A DNA stretch of 6,128 nt, taken from assembly GCA_963787195.1 (NCBI GenBank), contig CAWBCI010000054.1:1-6128 (forward strand), in the 5' to 3' direction. A model generated the notes under the pieces. That model was not told the DNA's origin. It made no database searches and saw only the letters and a list, made by a program, of their open reading frames with translations. The position numbers and the translations under genes were made by a program. Origin of the DNA: CAWBCI01 sp963787195. Its GTDB lineage: Bacteria > Bacteroidota > Bacteroidia > Bacteroidales > JAGOPY01. Shown piece by piece: positions 1 to 5,759 of this stretch (position 1 is its first letter; every line of letters starts with the position of its first letter).

Positions 1-403
1 CAGCGATGAATTGAGGAAAAAACTCAGACTTGAAGATTTTATCACGGAGAAAACCGGATTGCCTACATTGAAGGATATAATGGAAGAACTTGCTAAACCA
101 GGAAGGGATCCCAGGCAGAAATTCGATTTCTTTGAATTTTCAAAAGATGTTAAGGATATTCATGATCTTCAGATTGGTATGGTCTTGCCCGGGATAGTCA
201 CGAATATTACGGCTTTCGGGGCTTTTGTCGATATAGGGGTGCATCAGGACGGGCTGGTCCATATCAGCCAGATGGCCGACCGTTTTGTGAAAGATCCGAA
301 TGAAATAGTCCGGATGCATCAGAAAGTAAAGGTGATGGTTCTTGAAGTGGACATGGATCGTAAGCGCATCCAGCTTTCCATGAAAGTTCCGGAAGAAACA
401 TAA
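1..403 (+). CDS. tex: Tex-family transcription accessory protein, C-terminal end with S1 domain (5' partial)
   Basis: The reading frame is open from the left edge (first full codon at 2) to the TAA at 401-403, so this is the last 133 residues of a longer protein. Tex proteins are usually over 700 residues. The stretch LEDFITEKTGLPTLKDI followed by EELAKPGRDPR is the typical linker before the last domain of Tex. Visible residues about 56-128 form an S1 RNA-binding OB fold, with the signatures GIVTNITAFGAFVDIG, DGLVHISQ and the closing VDMDRKRIQLSMK. Tex is a cytoplasmic nucleic-acid-binding protein linked to transcription and RNA metabolism, and its S1 domain supplies RNA binding. The TTG at 11 is not the start, because the frame continues upstream of it. 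A gap of 74-83 bases separates it from the next gene on the same strand. Family assignment is strong; the N-terminal part cannot be seen. Confidence 0.93.
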   Translation, partial: SDELRKKLRLEDFITEKTGLPTLKDIMEELAKPGRDPRQKFDFFEFSKDVKDIHDLQIGMVLPGIVTNITAFGAFVDIGVHQDGLVHISQMADRFVKDPNEIVRMHQKVKVMVLEVDMDRKRIQLSMKVPEET

Positions 404-435
404 AATGGAGGAATAATTTTGCCCTGGCAGCATTC

Positions 436-467
436 TATGTAAAATATAGCCGGATTCAATACGTTTA
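436..467 (+). promoter_or_regulatory. Possible Bacteroidota-type promoter for the barrel gene
   Basis: TATG at 436-439 (3 of 4 bases of the -33 TTTG) lies 20 bases before TACGTTTA at 460-467 (5 of 6 fixed bases of the -7 TAnnTTTG). Transcription would begin near 473-475. That leaves a short leader before the ATG at 487 and almost none before the ATG at 478. The match is imperfect, and read-through from tex is an alternative. Confidence 0.33.
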
Positions 468-486
468 TTATGCAATTATGATTCGG

Positions 487-1155
487 ATGAAAAAATCCAT
501 TTTTATATTCATTGTTACAGCAACTGTGGTGCTATTCGGCGCAAATGCCCTGAAAGCCCAGGTTTTCCAGGGTGAAGTGATCGGGGGATTCAATCTGACC
601 CAGGTGGACGGCGATGAAGTATACGGTTATCACCGCATTGGCGCTCAGCTTGGATTGGCTGCCATACTTCCAATTAAAAAATGGGATATTACCCTTGAAA
701 CTCTGTTTAGCCAGAAAGGCTCATTTCGAAGGTCAAATTATCCGGGGGATTCCCTGAACGGACAATATGACCTTCGGCTAAATTATGTTGAAGTTCCCCT
801 TCTGGTCCATTATACCGATCGTCAGGTTATCGGTGCCGGGATTGGTTTTTCTTACGGAAGGCTGGTTTATGCCAAAGAAATAGAGCATAAAGGAAACGGT
901 ACTCCTTATTCTGATTCAGTTAAGTTTAATAAGGATGATTTTAATTTCGTGGCGGAAGTTCAGTTCAGAATACACCGCGGACTCAAATTCGATATACGAT
1001 TTTCATATTCCATTCTGCCAATAAGGCAAAGGACCTACTACCTGAATGTTCCCGAACCATTTACCCGGAAAGAATATAATAATGCATTGACATTCAGGCT
1101 TGTTTATGTATTTAATGATAAATATGTCAAGCCTAAAAAGCCCGAGAATCAATGA
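487..1155 (+). CDS. PorT-like outer membrane beta-barrel protein
   Basis: The product is 222 residues from the ATG at 487. An in-frame ATG at 478 would add only MIR. I prefer 487 because it puts the lysines at the start of a normal signal peptide (MKK, then a hydrophobic run, then a cleavage site around ANALKAQ) and suits the candidate -7 element at 460-467. The mature part is a series of short amphipathic strands with turns. It has features common in the OMP_b-brl_2/PorT-like family of Bacteroidota: GGFNLTQVDGDEVYGYHRIG near the mature N terminus, LRLNYVEVPLLVHY in the middle, and a last strand ALTFRLVYVF followed by a charged tail. The expected location is the outer membrane. Substrate and role are unknown, since members of this family are mostly uncharacterised. 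Its stop overlaps the next start (ATGA at 1152-1155), which suggests translational coupling to the cupin gene. Confidence 0.85.
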   Translation: MKKSIFIFIVTATVVLFGANALKAQVFQGEVIGGFNLTQVDGDEVYGYHRIGAQLGLAAILPIKKWDITLETLFSQKGSFRRSNYPGDSLNGQYDLRLNYVEVPLLVHYTDRQVIGAGIGFSYGRLVYAKEIEHKGNGTPYSDSVKFNKDDFNFVAEVQFRIHRGLKFDIRFSYSILPIRQRTYYLNVPEPFTRKEYNNALTFRLVYVFNDKYVKPKKPENQ

Positions 1156-1651
1156 CGTATGCTACCTATCTGATTGAACATCTTGGCCTGAAAAAACACC
1201 CGGAAGGAGGTTGGTTCAGGGAGGTGTACCGTTCGGAAGAGATATTGCCGGAAGATGCTTTACCTGAACGTTATGCCGGCGGAAGGAATGTTTCCACATC
1301 TATTTATTTCCTCCTTGAAGGAAAGGATTTTTCAGCTTTTCATCGCCTTGGCAATCCGACGAAACCTGGCATTTTTATTCAGGTTGCCCGCTTCGCTTGG
1401 TTTTAATTCATCCTGATGGAACTTCCGAAAGTATTCTCCTGGGACAGGAGCCGGACAAAGGAATGTTATGGCAATATACTATTCCTCATGGAACCTGGTT
1501 TGCCGCCCGGCCCCGGGATTTAAATTCTTATTCACTGATTGGCTGCACTGTTTCTCCAGGCTTTGATTTCTCCGATTTTGAATTGGCGGTTCGTGATAAG
1601 CTGATTTCAGCTTATCCAACGCACAGTAGTTTGATAGAGCAGTTTACTTAA
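1152..1651 (+). pseudogene. DUF985 / cupin_5 family protein, interrupted by a frameshift
   Basis: Two frames together give one DUF985-type cupin of about 165 residues, a normal family length. The first frame runs from the ATG at 1152 to the CTT at 1347-1349 (66 residues). It carries LIEHLGLKKHPEGGWFREVYRSEE and STSIYFLLEGKDFSAFHRL. The second resumes at CAA 1352 and runs to the TAA at 1649-1651 (99 residues). It carries QSDETWHFYSGCPL, VLIHPDGT, PHGTWFAARP and GCTVSPGFDFSDFEL. The join FHRL-QSDETWHFY reproduces the family core exactly if the two Gs at 1350-1351 are skipped. As written, translation leaves the core and stops at 1404-1406, giving an 84-residue product without most of the barrel. 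No slippery heptamer or long homopolymer is present, so a real mutation or a sequence error is likelier than programmed frameshifting. It overlaps the barrel gene by four bases and the convergent hydrolase gene by eight. The biochemical function of the family is not settled. Confidence 0.9.
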
Positions 1652-2459
1652 GCTCTTGTTTCTCATGATTGTAAATTTCCGCTTCTTCCAGGAAGCTCCT
1701 GCCGATATTACCAGATAGTGGATTATCGCTTTTCATTCTCTCGGGATGCCACTGGACGGCAATGAGAAAAGATTTGTCTGCCGGTTCCTTCCATTCAATA
1801 GCTTCCACTAGTCCGTCGCTTGTATGCGCTGCAGCTTTTAGATTACCAGCCAGGTCTTTAATCCCCTGGTGGTGGTTACTGTTGACTATTCCGGAATCCA
1901 GACCCGAGACAAGGTGCAGCAATGTGTTCTTTTCGATGCTAACCGGGTGGAAGCATTTCTCATAGTCGTCCATCTGATGGGTGACACCTGTACCCAGGTC
2001 GCTTGGAAGGTCAATGTAGAGGCTGCCGCCCTGGGCCACGTTCAGTATCTGTTCCCCGCGGCAGATGCCCAGGATGGGCATGCCTTTTTTCATAGCTTCG
2101 TCGATGAGGTAAAATTCAAGGCTGTCGCGGTGGGGGTCGGCTTCCCAGCATCTTGCACTATCCGCTGCTTTTCCGTAATAAGCCGGGTTCACGTCTGTGC
2201 CGCCCGTCAGGATCAGCCCGGAAAGTTTGGGAAATATACTTCGGACAGAATCATCCGGCAGGTGATACATATCCACAAGAATGATCGTACTATCAAGGGA
2301 CTTGATCCAGTTATAGTAATTAGCATAGGAATCAACCGGCCAGCCCTTTGAGATGGCGATGTATACAGTTTCCTTTTTAGTTTGTGTAGCGCAGTTTGTG
2401 AGGAAGAGAAGCGGGATCAGCGCTAAGGCGAGGACTAATGGCCGGATTGCTTTTTTCAT
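1644..2459 (-). CDS. Lipoprotein peptidase C26 / gamma-glutamyl-gamma-aminobutyrate hydrolase-like (class I glutamine amidotransferase fold)
   Basis: The product is 271 residues from the ATG at 2457-2459. A longer TTG-started frame to 2531 is rejected because the promoter (2486-2516) lies inside it. MKKAIRPLVLALALIPLLFL followed by TNC is a lipoprotein signal with Cys23 as the lipidated residue; Asn at -1 is less usual than Gly or Ala. The C26 fold follows: LILTGGTDVNPAYYG (about 82-96), the nucleophile elbow GICRGEQ with Cys133, NSNHHQ (193-198) and QWHPE with His238 and Glu240. The Cys-His-Glu triad is therefore complete. Family members such as PuuD cleave gamma-glutamyl amide bonds, and folate hydrolases share the fold. 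The substrate here is unknown. A lipid-anchored form would act in the envelope, not in cytosolic putrescine breakdown, and no puu neighbours are seen. Its 3' end overlaps the convergent cupin gene. Confidence 0.88.
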   Translation of the reverse strand: MKKAIRPLVLALALIPLLFLTNCATQTKKETVYIAISKGWPVDSYANYYNWIKSLDSTIILVDMYHLPDDSVRSIFPKLSGLILTGGTDVNPAYYGKAADSARCWEADPHRDSLEFYLIDEAMKKGMPILGICRGEQILNVAQGGSLYIDLPSDLGTGVTHQMDDYEKCFHPVSIEKNTLLHLVSGLDSGIVNSNHHQGIKDLAGNLKAAAHTSDGLVEAIEWKEPADKSFLIAVQWHPERMKSDNPLSGNIGRSFLEEAEIYNHEKQELK

Positions 2460-2485
2460 TTTCTTGGCGGTTATTGGTGTTAAGA

Positions 2486-2516
2486 CAAATGTATCAATAT
2501 TATTTTGCAATGCAAA
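2486..2516 (-). promoter_or_regulatory. Bacteroidota sigma-70-type promoter of the C26 hydrolase gene
   Basis: On the minus strand TTTG (2516-2513) is followed after exactly 19 bases by TACATTTG (2493-2486). This is a full match to the Bacteroidota consensus TTTG-N19..21-TAnnTTTG. Transcription should start near 2480, about 20 bases before the ATG at 2459. This placement decides the start codon of the gene. The -33 box is only two bases away from the first unit of the 7-base repeat array. Confidence 0.72.
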
Positions 2517-2518
2517 GG

Positions 2519-2630
2519 CGTGAGGCGTCAAACATGAGACGTGAATCGTGAGACGTGAGACGTGAATCGTGAGACGTGAGACGTGAGACGTGAATCGTAG
2601 GACGTGAATCGTGAATCGTGAGGCGTGAAC
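2519..2630. repeat. Tandem array of sixteen 7-base units (consensus CGTGARN)
   Basis: Sixteen consecutive 7-base units run in perfect phase with no insertion or deletion. Calling cgtgaga A, cgtgaat B, cgtgagg C and cgtgaac D, the order is C, cgtcaaa, catgaga, B, A, A, B, A, A, A, B, cgtagga, B, B, C, D. A perfect 21-base higher-order duplication (B-A-A) occupies 2540-2560 and 2561-2581. The outer units are more diverged than the inner ones, as expected when units are copied within the array. Weakly similar sequence continues for a few units after 2630. The array fills the space between two divergent promoters (hydrolase to the left, toxin-antitoxin to the right). Seven is not a multiple of three and no credible ORF uses it. 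It is not a CRISPR, since there are no spacers. Confidence 0.95.
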
Positions 2631-2658
2631 GCTTGAGGTGAATTACGAATCAGCCTAT

Positions 2659-2672
2659 GCTTTAAGCTTTAA
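2659..2672. repeat. Two-copy 7-base repeat (gctttaa)
   Basis: gctttaa occurs twice head to tail, followed by the related cacttttaa. Two copies alone could be chance. It is recorded because the unit length equals that of the three other tandem tracts nearby. Confidence 0.5.
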
Positions 2673-2708
2673 CACTTTTAATCGTGCCGGGATAGCAGCA
2701 ATATTGAT

Positions 2709-2716
2709 TATCTTTG
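2709..2716 (+). promoter_or_regulatory. -7 promoter element of the toxin-antitoxin operon
   Basis: TATCTTTG matches TAnnTTTG completely and lies 18 bases before the antitoxin ATG, giving a leader of roughly 10-13 bases. No good TTTG is found 19-21 bases upstream (about 2685-2689). The segment AATATTGAT just before it also precedes the -7 box of the divergent hydrolase promoter. The 8-base palindrome CAATATTG at 2699-2706 could be part of an operator for autoregulation by the antitoxin, which is common in such operons, but that is inference. Confidence 0.5.
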
Positions 2717-2734
2717 TAAAAAGCCTTTTTGATC

Positions 2735-2971
2735 ATGACAACAATAGAATTAAAGAAAGAACTCATTCATAGGATCACAGAAATTGAGGATGAGGATTTT
2801 TTGAAGGCCATAAAGACTATACTTGATTTAAAAGTTAGTTCCGGAATCCTGAATTTAACCAGGGAACAAAAGGAAGAAATAATCACCTCCCGTGAAAACG
2901 CTTACAAAGGAGAGGTCATTGATAATGAAATATTGGACAAAGAAATCAAATCATGGCTAAACGAAAGATAG
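2735..2971 (+). CDS. Type II toxin-antitoxin antitoxin, small Bacteroidota type
   Basis: The product is 78 residues from the ATG at 2735. An in-frame TTG at 2729 would add only two residues and is less likely. MTTIELKKELIHRITEIEDE, then a helix through FLKAIKTILDL, forms the N-terminal part. The C-terminal part (about 41-78, LTREQKEEI ... EILDKEIKSWLNER) is highly charged, as expected for the flexible segment that wraps the toxin. This layout is common in Bacteroidota antitoxins paired with RelE/ParE toxins. The best evidence is the neighbour: its last 19 bases overlap the start of a ParE-like gene. The antitoxin should neutralise that toxin and, by analogy with other type II modules, may repress its own promoter. 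No classical ribbon-helix-helix motif is obvious, so the DNA-binding class is uncertain. Confidence 0.8.
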   Translation: MTTIELKKELIHRITEIEDEDFLKAIKTILDLKVSSGILNLTREQKEEIITSRENAYKGEVIDNEILDKEIKSWLNER

Positions 2972-3252
2972 TTTGGTCAAAAAAGGCCCAAACCAAGCTG
3001 TCTGAAATACTCAAGTTTTATATCGAAAGAAACGGTAGTAGGGACTATTCAGTGAAGTTATATAAGCAAATTTCAAAAGCTGTAAAAATTCTTGAAAAAC
3101 AACCAGGAATTGGACATAAAACCGATTTCGGACCTGTTCGTGGATTGGTCATTGGATCCTATATCATCTTCTATGAAAATTTCCCTGATAAATTATTGAT
3201 CCATACAATTTGGGATTGTAAACAAAACCCTGCCAATCTCAAGATTAAATAA
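2953..3252 (+). CDS. RelE/ParE family toxin
   Basis: The product is 99 residues from the ATG at 2953, overlapping the antitoxin gene by 19 bases in another frame, which fits coupled expression. The sequence follows the ParE/RelE superfamily pattern: an N-terminal strand with Trp8 (IVWSKKAQTKL), two long helices (ILKFYIERNGSRDYSVKLYKQISKAVKILEKQP is their span, about 19-51), PVRGL with Arg63, the central strand SYIIFYE with Tyr74, and the hallmark end IWDCKQNP at 86-93. ParE-type members poison DNA gyrase and RelE-type members cut mRNA on the ribosome; sequence reading alone does not separate them. The gene is full length with no sign of inactivation. The pair is A+T-rich compared with the hydrolase gene, in keeping with the mobile nature of such modules. 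Confidence 0.88.
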   Translation: MAKRKIVWSKKAQTKLSEILKFYIERNGSRDYSVKLYKQISKAVKILEKQPGIGHKTDFGPVRGLVIGSYIIFYENFPDKLLIHTIWDCKQNPANLKIK

Positions 3253-3290
3253 ATCAAACAAGGCTACTTGCCCTTAATAATCTCCATTGA

Positions 3291-3362
3291 ATAGTCTCAG
3301 TAGAGTGCAGCGAAATCCACCCGGAAAATAATAGAGGTATATAGTCTTAGTTGCAGTGAAGT
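3291..3362. repeat. Imperfect direct repeat, two copies 50 bases apart
   Basis: Copy 1 (3291-3316) and copy 2 (3341-3362) both begin atagtct and share AGT, then GCAG-GAA after a four-base gap in copy 2. Copy 1 contains gtagagt (3300-3306), the reverse complement of the unit of the array at 5724-5754, but a single heptamer match may be chance. Confidence 0.45.
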
Positions 3363-3378
3363 TTTTAGTATACAGTCA

Positions 3379-3434
3379 TTTGGAAATTGGAATTTGAAAT
3401 TTATTTGTTTTTTGGGATTTGGGATTTGGGATTT
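3379..3434. repeat. 7-base repeat tract (tttggga and degenerate tttggaa-like units)
   Basis: Three exact tttggga units at 3411-3431 plus a partial ttt are preceded by four degenerate 7-base units (tttggaa, attggaa, tttgaaa, tttattt; 3379-3406) and a four-base phase break. The unit sequence is unrelated to that of the array at 2519-2630, but the length is the same. Confidence 0.85.
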
Positions 3435-3725
3435 TCTTCGAACCACTCCGAATGAACTTTCGAAATGTCGAAATATTGATTTTGACAAGCTAATTTCGAT
3501 CTTCAACTTCATCTTTCTTAAATTTTCTTGGAAAATCCGATTAGACCCCATAATTTTAGGGCCAATCAATCATGCCAGATTTGGAAAGAGCCATTACATT
3601 TAAATTGAAGGCTTCCTTTACTTACAAAAAGCGAATGGGCTAAGAATTCATTTGTGGTAAGATAAGGAAGATATAAAGACAACTGGTGGATATATATATG
3701 TTGGCTGCCATTTTAAACAGTACAT

Positions 3726-5645
3726 ATGAGATTATTTAAAATTATAAAGGAAGCAGTAAAAGTGAAAAACTCGATCTTAATTTTGGCCTTGGCTTTATTA
3801 GTAGGCTGTACAAATAAATTGACTAATAAGGAGAAAGCTATTGAATCAGCAGACATTGCGTATGACCAACTCGATTTAAATAAATCAAGAACGATTTTAA
3901 ATGCAATGCTTGAAAATGATTCTTTAAAAGGTGAAACAAAGTGCGAGGTACTACAAAAACTGGCATTTCAGGATTGGAAGTATTTTAAAGATTATCAATC
4001 AGCCAAAAACAGGCTTTTGGCCGCTGATTCGATTGATACTTTAAAAACGAAGACATGGAACATACTTGCCAGGATTGAAAGAGAGTCAGGAAATTATCAA
4101 AATTCTTTGTCGGCATCAGAAAATGCAGAAAAATATGCAAAATCTAAAGCTGAAAAGACCAGGGCCAAAATTGAATATGCAAAGACTGTTTATGACTTAT
4201 CAATAAATAAGCTGAACAACATTATCCCTTTAGATACATCACTTCTAACAAAAACTTCTGACTTATTAACAGAAATTCTGGAATCAAATATGGGCTCTCC
4301 AGAACCATCGAAATTATTACTCGGGATTTCTTTACTACGAAACAATGGGCATAATGTAATTTTGGCCTGGAAATCTTATTTTCATATTGCGGACATAAAC
4401 AATACTTATCCCTATTTAGCCGATGCAGCAAAAGATTTAAATGAAATTTGTGAAAGGTGGGACGGGGAAAAACTACCGGTCGAAAAACAAGAAAAATTGA
4501 TATTGGCTCTTTCCGCTTCCCGATTCTATATAATTGCCGGAAACTATGCCCTTTACAATTCCAATGAAAAAAACTACAATGCAGATGTTAGGGATATTCT
4601 AACTTATTCGAAATATCTTAAAACTGTAAAAAGCCAAACAAACGAGTATTATAGATTGATTGCCATAGGCGAAGAAAATGAAAGAGAATACAAGAAAAGG
4701 CTGAACGATATACGAAAAGAACTTTGGCAGAATCTATCTTTTTTAGCCAATAAAGAATATAGCGAATCCAAGTTTTTAGATGAAACCCAAAAACACTTTG
4801 GAGCAAGAGGGTTTACAGGCAGCACCGCGAATTATAATGGTTATGTTTTATGTTTGGGGCATATCGTAAATCAGGAAAAAGCATTGGTAGAACAATACGG
4901 TTACAAACCTGAATTCACTTACACACAAATCGACATGATGGCATCAAACGGATATTCCAGCTGGTTTTGGGAAGATAAAGCCATAGGTGGATGGGGTTCT
5001 GAAAATGAAATTATTCGTGTAAGAGAGGCTTACCTAGACGGTCCCTTTAATGCCTGGAAAACGATAACCGACACTATTGAAAGACAGAAAACCGAGACGC
5101 TAAATGCTGAATTCATCAATCAAGCTAAAACAGATAATATTTATTCACAATCTGCAGGTTTAGAAAGAAAATTAAGATTCGATGCTTTAAACGATTTATA
5201 TAATAAACTCTATTCGGATGGCCTGCGGGGAAATGCTCTCAAACTTGCATTTTTATCTACTTATGAAAATTATAGAGTAGAAGCTTCTATATTAGGACAT
5301 GAAGGCAGGCACAGTATTGAACAGAAATATATGCCTGAAAAGTTCAAAAACTGGTCGAATGAAGAAAGAGAATTTCATGCAAAATTATCTCAAATCATAT
5401 TTGCAAGCGAACCAAGATTGGAATTAGCCCAAATGGTGAATGACATTAGTGAATCAGGGCATGGTTTGGCGAATAAGAAGATTGTTGATATTGCCAATGA
5501 TTGGATAAGAAACAATTATAAGCAAATTAATGGATTCTCCTCCGACAAGTCATTGCTTTCTCAATTATATCTTTTAACAAATGAACAGATAAAGGAATGT
5601 TATAAATCATCAGACCCTTTATTTTTAGCACAACAAAAAAGATAA
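3726..5645 (+). CDS. Lipoprotein with N-terminal TPR-like helices and C-terminal HExxH putative zinc metallopeptidase domain
   Basis: The product is 639 residues from the ATG at 3726. A GTG at 3762 would give a more compact signal peptide (KNSILILALALLVGC) and is a real alternative; both keep the lipobox LVGC with Cys28. Residues about 35-165 form helical hairpins with TPR-like spacing (SADIAYDQLDLNKSRTILNA, LLAADSIDTLKTKTWNILAR, YQNSLSASENAEKYAKS). The middle (about 170-420) is mostly helical, with an aromatic Gly-rich patch SNGYSSWFWEDKAIGGWG (407-424). Near the C terminus ILGHEGRHSIEQKY places HEGRH at 525-529, and EREFHAKL supplies Glu549, 20 residues after the second His. That is the same spacing as between the second His and the Glu ligand of thermolysin. 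FASEPRLEL and ESGHGLANKKI follow. I infer an envelope-anchored metallopeptidase of gluzincin type, but do not recognise a named family. It is much richer in A+T than the flanking genes and stands alone with no operon partner. Confidence 0.75.
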   Translation: MRLFKIIKEAVKVKNSILILALALLVGCTNKLTNKEKAIESADIAYDQLDLNKSRTILNAMLENDSLKGETKCEVLQKLAFQDWKYFKDYQSAKNRLLAADSIDTLKTKTWNILARIERESGNYQNSLSASENAEKYAKSKAEKTRAKIEYAKTVYDLSINKLNNIIPLDTSLLTKTSDLLTEILESNMGSPEPSKLLLGISLLRNNGHNVILAWKSYFHIADINNTYPYLADAAKDLNEICERWDGEKLPVEKQEKLILALSASRFYIIAGNYALYNSNEKNYNADVRDILTYSKYLKTVKSQTNEYYRLIAIGEENEREYKKRLNDIRKELWQNLSFLANKEYSESKFLDETQKHFGARGFTGSTANYNGYVLCLGHIVNQEKALVEQYGYKPEFTYTQIDMMASNGYSSWFWEDKAIGGWGSENEIIRVREAYLDGPFNAWKTITDTIERQKTETLNAEFINQAKTDNIYSQSAGLERKLRFDALNDLYNKLYSDGLRGNALKLAFLSTYENYRVEASILGHEGRHSIEQKYMPEKFKNWSNEEREFHAKLSQIIFASEPRLELAQMVNDISESGHGLANKKIVDIANDWIRNNYKQINGFSSDKSLLSQLYLLTNEQIKECYKSSDPLFLAQQKR

Positions 5646-5723
5646 AATGAAAAAAAAGTATTTTTATTAATAACCTGGCATTTTGTCTTATCAGCCCCGT
5701 CGAAATAAGAAGGTGTTCCTTAA

Positions 5724-5754
5724 ACTCTACACTCTACACTCTACACTCTACACT
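5724..5754. repeat. 7-base tandem array (actctac), 4.4 copies
   Basis: Four exact actctac units (5724-5751) and a partial act fill the end of the convergent intergenic region, ending five bases before the stop codon of the minus-strand gene. There are no mismatches, so this array looks younger than the one at 2519-2630. Transcripts from either flanking gene could run through it. Confidence 0.93.
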
Positions 5755-5759
5755 GAATT

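Larger units (their letters stand above)
3253..3725. other. AT-rich region of 473 bases without a credible gene
   Basis: Short open frames exist on both strands, but none has a family-like composition or a good start. The one reading FGIWDF is simply the translation of the 7-base repeat. What can be seen is an imperfect direct repeat (3291-3316 and 3341-3362), a 7-base repeat tract (3379-3434) and two adjacent tcgaaat-type octamers near 3460-3475. Weak -7-like sites lie before the next gene: TTCATTTG at 3647-3654 and TATGTTGG at 3697-3704, each one base off TAnnTTTG and without a -33 partner. I see no tRNA, riboswitch or convincing terminator. Confidence 0.7.

Noticed and set aside
1347..1352. 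Programmed -1 frameshift in the cupin gene
   Set aside because: The sequence around the break has no X-XXY-YYZ slippery heptamer, and the family is not known to be recoded.
1762..2351. Plus-strand frames opposite the hydrolase gene
   Set aside because: They are antisense to a well-supported gene with a complete catalytic triad and have no recognisable domain.
2460..2531. Extension of the hydrolase frame to a TTG at 2531
   Set aside because: It includes the promoter and reaches into the repeat array, and it would bury the signal peptide behind 24 extra residues.
2519..2630. CRISPR array
   Set aside because: Units are 7 bases, directly adjacent and without spacers, and no cas gene is present.
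3260..3276. Possible hairpin AAGGC...GCCCTT after the toxin gene
   Set aside because: The pairing needs a mismatch or bulge and no T run follows.
3297..3603. Short open frames on both strands in the AT-rich gap
   Set aside because: They translate the 7-base repeat and low-complexity AT sequence, show no family features and lack supported starts.
5686..5710. Hairpin TCTTAT...ATAAGA as a terminator between convergent genes
   Set aside because: The stem is six mostly A-T pairs with a 13-base loop and no T run follows on either strand.
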